Assembly: GCF_009707515.1 (NCBI RefSeq)
Contig: NZ_WLYI01000031.1
Span: 1 to 64,000 of the forward strand
Reading direction: 5' to 3'
Source of the DNA: Pseudomonas karstica
GTDB lineage: Bacteria > Pseudomonadota > Gammaproteobacteria > Pseudomonadales > Pseudomonadaceae
DNA length: 64,000 nucleotides
Shown one piece after another: positions 25,730-35,143 of this stretch (positions are counted from its first letter, which is position 1; each line of letters opens with the position of its first letter). A program made the position numbers and the translations under genes. The notes beneath the pieces were generated by a model, which did not search any database, had not been told where the DNA came from, and worked only from the letters and a program-made list of their open reading frames with translations.

Positions 25730-27136
25730 GTGACCACGCCAGACAACGGCTTTGCAGAAATTACCAACCGCGAACTGGGCCTGCGGCGCCAGCTCACCTC
25801 CGGCCAGATGAGCATGATTGCCATCGGGGGCGCTATTGGCACTGGCCTGTTCATGGGCAGCGCATACGCCATCGGTTATGCCGGGCCCAGCGTGTTGGTC
25901 AGCTATGCCATCGGCGCGTTGATCACCTTGCTGTTGATGGGGTGCCTTGCGGAGATGACGGTGGCCCATTCCACTTCAGGCTCCTTTGGCGCCTATGCCG
26001 AGTTCTACATCAGCCCCCTGGCCGGATTCCTGGTGCGTTATGCCTACTGGGCGGCGATTGTGCTGGCGGTGGGCGCTGAGGTCACGGCGGTGGCGATGTA
26101 CATGAAGTACTGGTTCGCCAATGTGCCGGAGTGGGTGTGGATCGTGTCGTTTTCCAGTGTGCTGATCGTACTCAACGCTATCAGCGTCAAGACCTTTGGC
26201 ACATTCGAATACTGGTTTTCCACGATCAAGATCAGCGCCATTGTCGGATTCATTATTCTGGCGGCGTATGTAGTGTTCGGTTCCGGCAATCCGGAATACG
26301 GCGTGCAGAATTACACGGCCCACGGCGGCTTTTTCCCTCACGGGTTGAGCGGCATGTGGATCGCAGTGATTGTGTCGATCTTCAGCTACTTGAGCGTGGA
26401 GATGATCGCGGTGGCGGCGGGCGAAGCCGCCGATCCGGAACAGGCGGTGAAAAAAGCTTTCCGCGCCACGATCGTGCGTCTGGTGGTGTTCTACCTGCTG
26501 ACCCTGGCGCTGATGCTGGCCATCGTGCCGTGGACCCAGGCAGGCCACACCCAGAGCCCGTTTGTCACGGTGATGCAGACTATCGGCATTCCGGGCGCCA
26601 CCGGGGTGATGAATTTTGTGATCCTGATCGCCGCGCTGTCGGCGATGAACAGCCAGCTCTACATCACCACGCGCATGATGTTCAGCCTGTCCCGCGCCGG
26701 CTTTGCGCCCAAATCCATGGGCGCCTTGAGCAAGAGCGGGATTCCGCTGAACGCATTGCTGCTGTCCAGTTCGGGTATCGCCCTGGCGACCTTGCTCAAC
26801 GTGGTGTACCCAGAAAGCTCGTTCACGTTGATGATGGCAATCTCGATGTTTGGCGCGATCTTCACCTGGTTCATGATCTTCCTCACCCACTTTTTCTTCC
26901 GCCGCTACCGCAAGCGCCACGGCGGGCCGAAGTTGTCATTTGAGCTGCGGCTGTTTCCCTACAGCACGTTGCTGGGGCTGGTGCTGATGGGCGCGGTGAT
27001 GATCACCACCTACTTCACCGACGCGTTCAAGATGACGTTGGTGTTTGGGGTGCCGTTCCTGGTGATTCTCTCGGTGGTGTATTACGCCTTTTTCCGCAAG
27101 GGCAGGGACAAGGTATCGAACAAGGCCTTGGCGTAA
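25730..27136 (+). CDS. APC-family amino-acid permease linked to kynU
   Basis: 468 residues from GTG 25730 (AAGGGG 8-9 bases upstream; ATG 25688 is a weaker option). About 12 membrane segments with the APC signature GGAIGTGLFMGSAYAIGYAG and MIAVAAGEAADPEQA. A permease directly after kynU is also found in other pseudomonads, and import of tryptophan, kynurenine or a related amino acid is likely. It differs strongly from the AroP-like protein at 14423. Its last 55 bases overlap the convergent LysR gene. Confidence 0.85.
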   Translation: MTTPDNGFAEITNRELGLRRQLTSGQMSMIAIGGAIGTGLFMGSAYAIGYAGPSVLVSYAIGALITLLLMGCLAEMTVAHSTSGSFGAYAEFYISPLAGFLVRYAYWAAIVLAVGAEVTAVAMYMKYWFANVPEWVWIVSFSSVLIVLNAISVKTFGTFEYWFSTIKISAIVGFIILAAYVVFGSGNPEYGVQNYTAHGGFFPHGLSGMWIAVIVSIFSYLSVEMIAVAAGEAADPEQAVKKAFRATIVRLVVFYLLTLALMLAIVPWTQAGHTQSPFVTVMQTIGIPGATGVMNFVILIAALSAMNSQLYITTRMMFSLSRAGFAPKSMGALSKSGIPLNALLLSSSGIALATLLNVVYPESSFTLMMAISMFGAIFTWFMIFLTHFFFRRYRKRHGGPKLSFELRLFPYSTLLGLVLMGAVMITTYFTDAFKMTLVFGVPFLVILSVVYYAFFRKGRDKVSNKALA

Positions 27137-27981
27137 CCCGGCAACTGCTCGAACGAGCGGGCGCATAACAGTAAGGTGCGGCAGGCCCATTCCTCGGTCA
27201 GCGGCTGGGCCTTGAAGCGGTCATGCCAAGGGCGGCGATCCAGCGCCGTCTGCGGCACAATTCCCAGGCCCGCGCCACGGGCAACCATGCGGATCACGCC
27301 GTCAAACCCGTCGGCGCGAATACGTGTCTGCAAACGAAAACCTGCGTGCAGCGCCTGTTCTTCCAGGTACACCGACAAGGCGCTGTCAGCCGCCAATCCC
27401 ACGTAGTCATGCTGCAGGCTGTGGATAAAACTGACGTCATCGGTTGCAGCCAAGGGATGCTCAAGGGGCATGATCAGCACCAGCGGATCATCGCGAAAAT
27501 GCCGGGTCTGCAAGCCGTGCGTGTCCACCGCATCGGAAATGATCCCCAGGTCTGCCACGCCCTGGCGCAAGGCATGGGTGATGCGCAGGCTCGGCAGTTC
27601 TTGCAGGTCGATATCGAGGTTGGGGTGTTCGCAGAGAAAATCTGCCAGCAGTTCCGGCAGGTGTTCGCTGATGGCGGTGGTGTTGCACAGCAAACGCACC
27701 TGGCCTTTGACGCCGTTGGCGTATTCCGCCAGGTCTTGTTGCATACGCTCGGCCTGCTGCAACAGCAGGCGCGCATGCCGGGCCAGGGCCTTGCCTGCGG
27801 CGGTCGGGGTCACGCCTCGGCGGCCACGCTGGAAAAATTCGATGCCCAGGGATGCTTCCATCGCCCGGATGCGTGCACTGGCGGCTGCCAGCGACAGATG
27901 ACTGCGAGCGGCGCCAGCGGTGATATTGCCGGTGTCGAGGATATGCAGGTAGAGGCGTAGGTCGGTCAGGTCGAAATGCAT
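27082..27981 (-). CDS. LysR-family regulator beside tauE-like gene
   Basis: 299 residues from ATG 27981; the frame extends to 28074 but the added part has no family similarity. The N-terminal winged helix (DLTDLRLYLHILDTGNITAGAARSHLSLAAASARIRAMEASLG) is typical of LysR proteins, and the effector domain follows. Divergent from the TauE/SafE gene with a 91-base gap, so control of that transporter is the natural guess. The 3' end overlaps the permease gene on the other strand. Confidence 0.85.
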   Translation of the reverse strand: MHFDLTDLRLYLHILDTGNITAGAARSHLSLAAASARIRAMEASLGIEFFQRGRRGVTPTAAGKALARHARLLLQQAERMQQDLAEYANGVKGQVRLLCNTTAISEHLPELLADFLCEHPNLDIDLQELPSLRITHALRQGVADLGIISDAVDTHGLQTRHFRDDPLVLIMPLEHPLAATDDVSFIHSLQHDYVGLAADSALSVYLEEQALHAGFRLQTRIRADGFDGVIRMVARGAGLGIVPQTALDRRPWHDRFKAQPLTEEWACRTLLLCARSFEQLPGYAKALFDTLSLPLRKKA

Positions 27982-28072
27982 GGTTGGAACTCCCTCAGCC
28001 TCACGCAAAACAAGAGGCTGCCTCAGTATATGGCGAATTTCAAACTTCACGCCAAACCCGCAGAATCGGCTC

Positions 28073-28837
28073 ATGAATACCTTTCTAGCGTTCTACCAAA
28101 ATCTCGGGTTGGCCCTGACCCTACTGGTCATCGGCACCTTCGTGCTGGCCGGCACCGTCAAGGGTGTGATCGGCCTCGGCCTGCCCACTGTTGCCATGGG
28201 CATGCTCGGGCTGGCTATGCTGCCAGCACAGGCTGCGGCTTTGCTGATCATTCCGTCGGCGGTCACTAACCTCTGGCAACTGGCATTCGGCGGGCATTTG
28301 AGCGCGTTGATCAAACGCCTGTGGCCCATGCTCCTGTTGATCTTTCTCGGTACCGGGCTCGGCTCATTGTGGCTGGGCATGGACGGTGGGCGTTGGGTGG
28401 TGCGCGCATTGGGCGCGGCGTTGCTGGTGTATGCCTTGAGTGGGCTGTGTGTGCCGACGTTCAAGCTGAAACTGGCGACCGAGCGTTGGCTGGGCCCGGT
28501 ATGCGGCCTGGTGACGGGCCTCATTACCTCAGCCACTGGGGTGTTCGTGATTCCGGCCGTGCCCTACCTGCAAGCCCTGGGCTTGAGTCGAGATCAACTG
28601 GTGCAGGCCCTCGGATTGGCGTTCACTGTTTCCACCCTGGCCCTGGCAGCGGGCCTGTTCTGGCGCGGTAACCTGGGCGGTGGCGAAATCAATGCCTCGC
28701 TGCTGGCGCTGGTACCGGCGCTGCTTGGCATGTGGCTTGGCCAAGCCTTGCGCCAACGCATCAGCGCCGTGCTGTTCAAGCAGGTGTTCTTCATTGGCAT
28801 GGCGGCGCTGGGCGGCCACCTGCTGATTCGTGGATAG
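28073..28837 (+). CDS. TauE/SafE-family membrane transporter
   Basis: 254 residues from ATG 28073, with seven to eight membrane segments. Two related halves carry the family motifs: GTVKGVIGLGLPTVAMGML in the first, and LVTGLITSATGVFVIPAVPYLQALG in the second. The family exports or imports sulfite, sulfonates or other organic anions; no substrate can be read from the sequence. Divergent from a LysR regulator. Confidence 0.85.
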   Translation: MNTFLAFYQNLGLALTLLVIGTFVLAGTVKGVIGLGLPTVAMGMLGLAMLPAQAAALLIIPSAVTNLWQLAFGGHLSALIKRLWPMLLLIFLGTGLGSLWLGMDGGRWVVRALGAALLVYALSGLCVPTFKLKLATERWLGPVCGLVTGLITSATGVFVIPAVPYLQALGLSRDQLVQALGLAFTVSTLALAAGLFWRGNLGGGEINASLLALVPALLGMWLGQALRQRISAVLFKQVFFIGMAALGGHLLIRG

Positions 28838-28962
28838 GCAATAATGAGTAGTTGATTCGTGCTGTTTGGTCAAAGGTGTTTTGCCGAACCAGGGCTTACT
28901 CAAGCGGGGCGTTATCGATAGCCTGCGTGCCATACGTTCTCAACCTTCAGGTTCGCTCCCGC

Positions 28963-29553
28963 ATGAAAAAAGTCCTGCTGCTCAACGGTGGTAAAACCTT
29001 CGCCCACTCCGAAGGCCGCTATAACAACACTCTGCATGACGCCGCCCTGGCTGTGCTGGACCGTGGTGGTATCGATGTCAAAGTCACCCACATCGACGCC
29101 GGCTACGATGTCGCCGAAGAAGTGGCCAAGTTCCTTTGGGCCGACGTGATCATTTACCAGATGCCCGGTTGGTGGATGGGCGCGCCGTGGGTCGTCAAAA
29201 AATACATCGACGAAGTCTTCACTGAAGGCCATGGCAGCCTGTACGCCAGTGATGGTCGCACGCGCTCCGATGCATCGCAGAAGTACGGCAGCGGTGGCCT
29301 GATCCAAGGCAAGCAATACATGCTGTCCCTGACCTGGAACGCACCGCAGCAGGCGTTCGATGACCCGAGCGACTTCTTCGAAGCCAAAGGCGTGGACGCG
29401 GTGTACTTTCCATTCCACAAGGCCAACGAATTCCTCGGTATGACCGCGCTGCCGACTTTCCTCTGTGTGGACGTGATGAAACGCCCGGCCATTGAAGCCG
29501 ACGTGGCGCGGTATGAGCAGCACCTGGCGCAGGTGTTTACCCTTTCGGTGTAA
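28963..29553 (+). CDS. mdaB: NADPH-quinone reductase of the MdaB type
   Basis: 196 residues. Flavodoxin-like fold with LLLNGGKTFAHSEGRYN at the FMN phosphate site, IIYQMPGWWMGAPWVVKKYIDEVF and the late LPTFLCVDVMKRPAIE, closely matching E. coli MdaB (193 residues). Two-electron reduction of quinones protects against redox stress. ATG 28963 fits the family start; the frame to 28852 is longer but not supported. A REP hairpin and a LysR gene follow. Confidence 0.9.
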   Translation: MKKVLLLNGGKTFAHSEGRYNNTLHDAALAVLDRGGIDVKVTHIDAGYDVAEEVAKFLWADVIIYQMPGWWMGAPWVVKKYIDEVFTEGHGSLYASDGRTRSDASQKYGSGGLIQGKQYMLSLTWNAPQQAFDDPSDFFEAKGVDAVYFPFHKANEFLGMTALPTFLCVDVMKRPAIEADVARYEQHLAQVFTLSV

Positions 29554-29555
29554 TC

Positions 29556-29590
29556 TGTAGCCGCAGCCTCGTGCCTCGGCAGCGGCTACA
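29556..29590. repeat. REP-type hairpin after mdaB
   Basis: TGTAGCCGC (29556-29564) and GCGGCTACA (29582-29590) flank a second inner palindrome (GCCTCGTGCCTCGGC). Same family as the element at 16921-17022. Lies 2 bases after the mdaB stop and may serve as its 3' end. Confidence 0.75.
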
Positions 29591-29614
29591 ACGATTCGAT
29601 AGAGAGGATTCACG

Positions 29615-30511
29615 TTGAAAGCCCGATCCGATGAGCTACAGGTCTTCGTCTGTGTGATTGAATGCGGCTCGATTTCCGCCGCCGCCGAACAGGTCGGGCA
29701 AACGCCTTCGGCGGTCAGCCGCACCTTGTCGCGGTTGGAAGCCAAGCTGGACACCACCTTGATCAACCGCACCACGCGGCGCATGGACCTGACCGAAGAA
29801 GGCAAGTACTTCTTTGAACGGGCCAAGCTGATCCTGGAACAAATGGACGAGCTGGAAGAGCGCCTGTCCTCGCGCCAGCAAACCCCGTCGGGACGCCTGC
29901 GAATCAACGCGGCGTCGCCGTTCATGCTGCATGCAATCGTGCCCTATATTGCTGAATTCCGAGCCCTGTACCCGGACATCCAGCTGGAACTCAACAGCAA
30001 CGACCTGATCATCGACTTGTTGGAACAGAGCACCGATATCGCCATCCGTATCGGCACTCTGGCGGACTCGACGCTGCACGCCCGCTCCCTGGGTTGCAGC
30101 CCGCTGCATATCCTCGCCAGCCCGGCTTACCTGGAGCAGTACGGCACGCCGGCGACGGTGGCGGAACTGGCTGATCACACTTTGCTTGGTTTCACCCAGG
30201 CGGAAACCCTCAACCACTGGCCATTGCGCCATGTGCACGGCGACCGCTGGCAGATCCAGCCGGGAATCGCCGCGTCCAGCGGCGAAACCGTGCGCCAACT
30301 GGCACTGCAAGGGCAGGGGATTGCGTGCCTGTCGCACTTTATGACAATCGAAGACGTCAATGCCGGGCGCTTGCAAGCGATCCTGCCGGAATTCAACAGC
30401 GGTTATCGCCAGCCGATCAACGCGGTGTATTACCGCAACTCGCAACTGGCCTTGCGCATCCAATGCTTCCTGGACTTTATCCAGGACAAACTGGCGCGCT
30501 ACGCCTGCTGA
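29615..30511 (+). CDS. LysR-family regulator
   Basis: 298 residues, starting at TTG 29615 with GAGAGGATT in front. N-terminal winged helix: DELQVFVCVIECGSISAAAEQVGQTPSAVSRTLSRLE, followed by a substrate domain typical of the large Pseudomonas group of LysR proteins near oxidoreductase genes. It lies downstream of mdaB and upstream of the epimerase gene, both on the same strand; which it controls is unknown. Confidence 0.85.
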   Translation: MKARSDELQVFVCVIECGSISAAAEQVGQTPSAVSRTLSRLEAKLDTTLINRTTRRMDLTEEGKYFFERAKLILEQMDELEERLSSRQQTPSGRLRINAASPFMLHAIVPYIAEFRALYPDIQLELNSNDLIIDLLEQSTDIAIRIGTLADSTLHARSLGCSPLHILASPAYLEQYGTPATVAELADHTLLGFTQAETLNHWPLRHVHGDRWQIQPGIAASSGETVRQLALQGQGIACLSHFMTIEDVNAGRLQAILPEFNSGYRQPINAVYYRNSQLALRIQCFLDFIQDKLARYAC

Positions 30512-30614
30512 TTCTTGACGCCTGAGCAAGATTGAATTGGGCAATGTGGGCTTATTCGGCACAGGTAAGTCCGCAATACTCGCCTCATCACTTATTTAGG
30601 CGGGAGATATTTGC

Positions 30615-31508
30615 ATGAACGTATTCGTGACCGGCGCGGCCGGGTTTATCGGCGGCTCCATCGCCACCGGCTTGGTCAAGGCTGGCCATAGCGTCACCGG
30701 CTTGGTGCGCAGCGCCGAACAGGCGGCAGAAATGACGGCCTTGGGCATTACCCCGGTGGTCGGCTCCCTGGACGACAGTGCGGTGCTGACCGAACAGGCC
30801 AAAAAAGCCGACGCGGTGATCAACGCCGCCAGCAGCGACCATCGCGGCGCCATCGAAACCTTGCTGGCAGCCTTGCGCGGTTCCAACAAGCCGTTGCTGC
30901 ACACCAGCGGTTCGAGCATCGTCGGTGACGCCTCGGGCGGCAAGTCCAGTGAGGTCGTCTACTTCGAAGACAACCTGCCGGAGCCTAGCGTCGACAAGGC
31001 CGCTCGCGTGGCTATCGACAACCTGATCCTGGCGGCGGCGAAAGACGGTGTGAACTCGGCGGTGATCTGCAATACCTTGATTTACGGCCATAGCCTGGGC
31101 GTAAAGCGCGACAGTGTGCAATTGCCGCGATTGCTCAAGCAAGCGCGTAAAAGTGCGGTGGTACGTCATGTCGGGCCTGGCCAGAACATCTGGTCCAACG
31201 TACACATTGAAGATGTGGTCGCCCTGTACTTGCTGGCGTTGGAAAAGAACATTCCGGGCACCTTCTACTTCGTGGAAAGCAGTGAAGCGTCTTTCATCGA
31301 CATGACCACCGCCATCGCCCAAGCCTTAGGCCTGGGTCAGCCACAGGATTGGTCCCTGGCCGATGCCGAAGCCGAGTGGGGTTATGAAATGGCCAACTAT
31401 GGCCTGGGCTCCAACAGCCGGGTGCGCGGCAAGCATGCGCGTGAACTGCTGGGGTGGGTGCCCAAGCGTACGTCGGTGGTCGAGTGGATTCGCAACGAGA
31501 TGGTCTGA
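30615..31508 (+). CDS. NAD-dependent epimerase/dehydratase family protein
   Basis: 297 residues with the extended SDR fold. N-terminal nucleotide site MNVFVTGAAGFIGGSIATGLVKAGH; a Tyr-Gly site in the form of NTLIYGHSLG. The catalytic YxxxK is not clearly conserved, so this is an atypical member. The ribosome site GGGAG precedes ATG 30615. Substrate unknown; possible relation to quinone or aldehyde stress by position next to mdaB. Confidence 0.8.
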   Translation: MNVFVTGAAGFIGGSIATGLVKAGHSVTGLVRSAEQAAEMTALGITPVVGSLDDSAVLTEQAKKADAVINAASSDHRGAIETLLAALRGSNKPLLHTSGSSIVGDASGGKSSEVVYFEDNLPEPSVDKAARVAIDNLILAAAKDGVNSAVICNTLIYGHSLGVKRDSVQLPRLLKQARKSAVVRHVGPGQNIWSNVHIEDVVALYLLALEKNIPGTFYFVESSEASFIDMTTAIAQALGLGQPQDWSLADAEAEWGYEMANYGLGSNSRVRGKHARELLGWVPKRTSVVEWIRNEMV

Positions 31509-31520
31509 TGTTCGCTTGAT

Positions 31521-31545
31521 CGTTCCCACGCTCTGCGTGGGAACG
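31521..31545. repeat. REP-type palindrome
   Basis: CGTTCCCACGC (31521-31531) and GCGTGGGAACG (31535-31545) form a perfect 11-bp stem with a 3-base loop, 12 bases after the epimerase gene. Same family as 23662 and 33105. Confidence 0.8.
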
Positions 31546-31652
31546 CATTGCTGGACACTCTGCATCCGCTTCTTCATCAGTCAACGCTAGCCCCACCTGC
31601 CGCAATTTCGTACCATCCCCAGCCTCATTCCCCGCAATTCCCCGGTAAATTC

Positions 31653-33098
31653 ATGAAACTCACCCGTCTGCGCGCCGACGCCCTGGCCGGACTCACCACG
31701 TCTTTTGCCTTGCTGCCCGAATGCATTGCTTTCGCCCTGGTGGCCCACCTCAACCCGTTAATGGGTCTCTACGGCGCGTTCATCATCTGCACCCTGACGG
31801 CGTTGTTCGGCGGTCGTCCGGGGATGGTTTCCGGTGCGGCCGGGTCGATGGCGGTAGTCATCGTGGCCCTGGTGGTGCAGCACGGCGTGCAATACTTGCT
31901 CGCCACGGTGTTGCTGGGTGGGTTGATCATGGTCGCCTTCGGCCTATTGCGCCTGGGCAAGCTGGTACGCATGGTGCCGCACCCGGTGATGCTCGGTTTC
32001 GTCAACGGCCTGGCGATCATCATTGCCCTGGCTCAGCTTGAGCACTTCAAGAGCGGCGAAGCCTGGCTCAGCGGAACGCCGTTGTACATGATGATCGGGT
32101 TGGTGGCGGCGACCATGGCGATTGTCTACTTGCTGCCGCGCTTGACCCGTGCGGTGCCGCCAGCGCTGGTGGCGATTCTCGGTGTAGGCCTTGCCGTGTA
32201 TCTGCTGGGGCTGCCGACCCGCACCCTGGGCGACATGGCTCACATTGCCGGTGGCTTGCCAACGTTCGCCTTGCCACAGATTCCCTGGACCCTGGAAACC
32301 CTGCAAATCATCGCGCCCTACGCGATCCTGATGGCCATGGTCGGCTTGCTGGAAACCCTGCTGACCCTCAACCTTACCGACGAAATCACCGAGACCCGTG
32401 GTTACCCGGACCGCGAAAGCGTGGCCCTGGGAACCGCCAATATGCTCTCCGGCCTGTTCGGCGGCATGGGCGGTTGCGCGATGATCGGGCAAACCGTGAT
32501 CAACTTAAGCTCCGGCGGGCGTGGGCGATTCTCCGGGGTGTTCGCCGGGGTCATGATCCTGTTGTTTATTCTGTTTCTGTCGCCGCTGATCGAGCGCATT
32601 CCGCTGGCGGCACTGGTGGGGGTGATGTTCGTGGTGTCCCAGCAGACCTTCGCCTGGGCATCATTGCGGGTGATCAACAAGGTGCCGGTCAATGACGTGC
32701 TGGTGATTATCGCGGTGTCGGTGATCACCGTGTTCACCGACCTGGCGACTGCGGTGCTGTGTGGCATCGTGATCGCGGCGCTGAACTTCGCCTGGCAGCA
32801 GGCCCGTGAGCTGTACGCCGACGAGCATCTGGAAGCCGATGGCAGCAAGCTTTATCGCCTGCACGGCACGCTGTTCTTTGCCTCGACCACGCCGTTCCTC
32901 AATCAGTTCGACCCGGCCAGCGACCCGCAACAGGTGACGCTGGATTGCCGCCACCTGAGCTTTGTCGATTATTCGGCCATTGCCGCCCTGATGACCCTGC
33001 GCGAGCGCTACGCCAAGGCCGGCAAGCATTTGCGGGTGCTGCACTTGTCCGAGCGCTGCAAGAAACTGCTCAAGCGCGCCCGGGTGCAGCACGACTAA
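31653..33098 (+). CDS. SulP-family anion transporter with STAS domain
   Basis: 481 residues from ATG 31653; the frame from 31548 adds a region without similarity. The membrane part (1-375) shows DALAGLTTSFALLPECIAFALVA at the start, typical of SulP proteins, and GGMGGCAMIGQTVINLSSGGRGR in the middle. The C-terminal STAS domain (about 385-481) carries DCRHLSFVDYSAIAAL. Family members carry sulfate, bicarbonate or dicarboxylates; the substrate is not readable. Ends at a strong REP hairpin. Confidence 0.9.
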   Translation: MKLTRLRADALAGLTTSFALLPECIAFALVAHLNPLMGLYGAFIICTLTALFGGRPGMVSGAAGSMAVVIVALVVQHGVQYLLATVLLGGLIMVAFGLLRLGKLVRMVPHPVMLGFVNGLAIIIALAQLEHFKSGEAWLSGTPLYMMIGLVAATMAIVYLLPRLTRAVPPALVAILGVGLAVYLLGLPTRTLGDMAHIAGGLPTFALPQIPWTLETLQIIAPYAILMAMVGLLETLLTLNLTDEITETRGYPDRESVALGTANMLSGLFGGMGGCAMIGQTVINLSSGGRGRFSGVFAGVMILLFILFLSPLIERIPLAALVGVMFVVSQQTFAWASLRVINKVPVNDVLVIIAVSVITVFTDLATAVLCGIVIAALNFAWQQARELYADEHLEADGSKLYRLHGTLFFASTTPFLNQFDPASDPQQVTLDCRHLSFVDYSAIAALMTLRERYAKAGKHLRVLHLSERCKKLLKRARVQHD

Positions 33099-33104
33099 CC
33101 CAAC

Positions 33105-33137
33105 CAGATCGTTCCCACGCAGCGTGGGAACGATCTG
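33105..33137. repeat. Perfect 16-bp REP palindrome between convergent genes
   Basis: CAGATCGTTCCCACGC (33105-33120) and GCGTGGGAACGATCTG (33122-33137) are exact reverse complements with a single central base. Probably serves as terminator for sulP and the lprI-like gene. Confidence 0.85.
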
Positions 33138-33149
33138 TTCTGTATGGCG

Positions 33150-33530
33150 TTATGGCCCCACCAGGTTTTCCAATTCCTGGGCGCGGGCTTGGGTCATGTC
33201 CAGCAGGCAGCCGGAACCGTTGACTTGATCGATGCTGCCGCCGGTCGCTGAGCCGGCAAAGGCGCAGTTGGCGTCGCGGTATTTAATCCATAGGCGCTGC
33301 ACATCTTGCAGTTGTTGCTTGCGCTGGCCGTCTTGCGCGGCCAGGGCGCTCTTGTAGGCCAGGTTTAGGCGCGTGTCCTGGACCTTGGCTTCCTTGGCGT
33401 TGCAGTCGACCATGTCCACGGTCGTGTTGGCGCTGTCCATGCAGGTTTTCAGCGCCGGGTTGTCGGCGGCCGATGCGTTGGCGCAAAAGGCCAGGAACAG
33501 AGCACTGGCAGCGAGTGAGGTACGATTCAT
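33150..33530 (-). CDS. LprI-family (DUF1311) secreted protein
   Basis: 126 residues with a clear signal peptide (MNRTSLAASALFLAFCANASA, cut before ADNPA). The mature part has the DUF1311 layout: paired Cys (C30, C43), an invariant-type L.AYK.AL segment, QLQDVQRLWIKYRDANC, and a late Cys. Relatives include LprI, an inhibitor of lysozyme, but many have no known role. Periplasmic. Confidence 0.85.
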   Translation of the reverse strand: MNRTSLAASALFLAFCANASAADNPALKTCMDSANTTVDMVDCNAKEAKVQDTRLNLAYKSALAAQDGQRKQQLQDVQRLWIKYRDANCAFAGSATGGSIDQVNGSGCLLDMTQARAQELENLVGP

Positions 33531-33778
33531 GGTCGGCTTTCCCTGGTCATAAGTGGGTACGTATTCTAAGACTCAATGCCGGCTTCTGAGTTTCGGCGTC
33601 CTCTGATTGTGATGTAAGAACACCCCACCCATTTTCATTCACTGCCCATGGACATATCCCAAAGCGACAGCGCTTGTCTGTGGGCGAAAATTACTTTCAT
33701 AAAAATTGAAAATTATCCTCAGTAATGATTTATGAGTTTCACAACCAATTCGACGTGACCCTTTTTGAGGAGTACCGC

Positions 33779-35128
33779 ATGGCCGCATCACCGGGCTTTT
33801 GGCTATTGGCTTACGCCGCTATCGCCATCATTGCATTGATCGTGCTGATTGCACGTTACCGGCTCAACCCTTTTATTGTGATCACGTTGGTGTCCATCGG
33901 CCTGGCGCTGCTGGCCGGTATGCCGGCGGATACGATCATGGGCTCCTACGAGGCGGGCGTCGGCAAAACCTTGGGGCATATCGCGCTGGTGGTTGCCCTG
34001 GGCACCATGCTCGGCAAGATGATGGCCGAGTCCGGTGGCGCCGAGCAGGTGGCACGCACGCTGATTGACCGCTTTGGTGAGCGCAACGCCCACTGGGCCA
34101 TGGTGTGCATCGCATTCCTGGTGGGGCTGCCGCTGTTTTTCGAAGTCGGTTTTGTGTTGCTGGTGCCGATTGCCTTTACCGTCGCCCGGCGAGTAGGGGT
34201 GTCGATCCTGATGGTCGGCCTGCCGATGGTCGCCGGTTTGTCGGTGGTGCATGCGCTGGTGCCGCCGCACCCGGCGGCGATGATGGCGGTGCTGGCCTAT
34301 AACGCCTCGGTCGGGCAAACCGTGCTCTATGCGATTCTGATCGGCATCCCGACGGCAATCATCGCCGGCCCGGTGTACGCCAAATTCATCGTGCCGCGCA
34401 TTCATCTGCCCGCCGAAAACCCGCTGGAACGCCAGTTCATTGACCGCGAACCACGCACCCGCTTGCCGAGTTTCGCCCTGACCATGGGCACCATTCTGTT
34501 ACCGGTGGTGCTGATGATGATCGGCGGCTGGGCCAACCTGATTTCCACCCCCGGCACTGCCTTTAACCAGTTCCTGTTATTTATCGGCAACTCGGTGATC
34601 GCGCTACTGGTGGCGACGTTAGTGAGCTTCTGGACCCTGGGCCTGGCCCAAGGCTTCAGCCGCGAATCGATCCTCAAGTTCACCAACGAATGCCTGGCCC
34701 CGACCGCCAGCATCACCTTGTTGGTGGGGGCGGGCGGCGGTCTCAATCGGATTCTGGTGGATGCTGGCGTCACCCATGAAATTCTCGGTCTGGCCAATGC
34801 CTTCAACCTGTCACCGCTGGTGATGGGCTGGCTGTTTGCCGCGCTGATGCGTATTGCCACTGGTTCGGCCACGGTGGCCATGACCACCGCCTCGGGTGTG
34901 GTGGCGCCGGTGGCCCTGGGTTTGGGTTATCCCCACCCGGAATTGCTGGTGCTGGCTACCGGCGCAGGTTCGGTGATCTTTTCCCACGTCAACGACGGTG
35001 GCTTCTGGCTGATCAAGGAATACTTCAATATGACGGTGATCCAGACCTTCAAGACCTGGACCGTGCTGGAGACTTTGATTTCGCTGGTCGCCTTCGGTCT
35101 GACTTATGGCCTGTCCTGTTTGTTGTAA
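33779..35128 (+). CDS. GntP-family permease
   Basis: 449 residues from ATG 33779 with a strong GAGGAG site 6 bases upstream; an earlier frame to 33725 lacks it. About 12 membrane segments, with GntP/DsdX features: VGKTLGHIALVVALGTMLGKM, GLPLFFEVGFVLLVPIAF and the HVNDGGFWLIKEYF motif near the C terminus. GntP proteins carry gluconate or D-serine. In this operon with a D-aminoacylase, uptake of a D-amino acid or N-acyl derivative is the better guess. A 248-base upstream region separates it from the divergent lprI-like gene and must hold the promoter. Confidence 0.88.
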   Translation: MAASPGFWLLAYAAIAIIALIVLIARYRLNPFIVITLVSIGLALLAGMPADTIMGSYEAGVGKTLGHIALVVALGTMLGKMMAESGGAEQVARTLIDRFGERNAHWAMVCIAFLVGLPLFFEVGFVLLVPIAFTVARRVGVSILMVGLPMVAGLSVVHALVPPHPAAMMAVLAYNASVGQTVLYAILIGIPTAIIAGPVYAKFIVPRIHLPAENPLERQFIDREPRTRLPSFALTMGTILLPVVLMMIGGWANLISTPGTAFNQFLLFIGNSVIALLVATLVSFWTLGLAQGFSRESILKFTNECLAPTASITLLVGAGGGLNRILVDAGVTHEILGLANAFNLSPLVMGWLFAALMRIATGSATVAMTTASGVVAPVALGLGYPHPELLVLATGAGSVIFSHVNDGGFWLIKEYFNMTVIQTFKTWTVLETLISLVAFGLTYGLSCLL

Positions 35129-35143
35129 CGTGGAGCCAAACCG

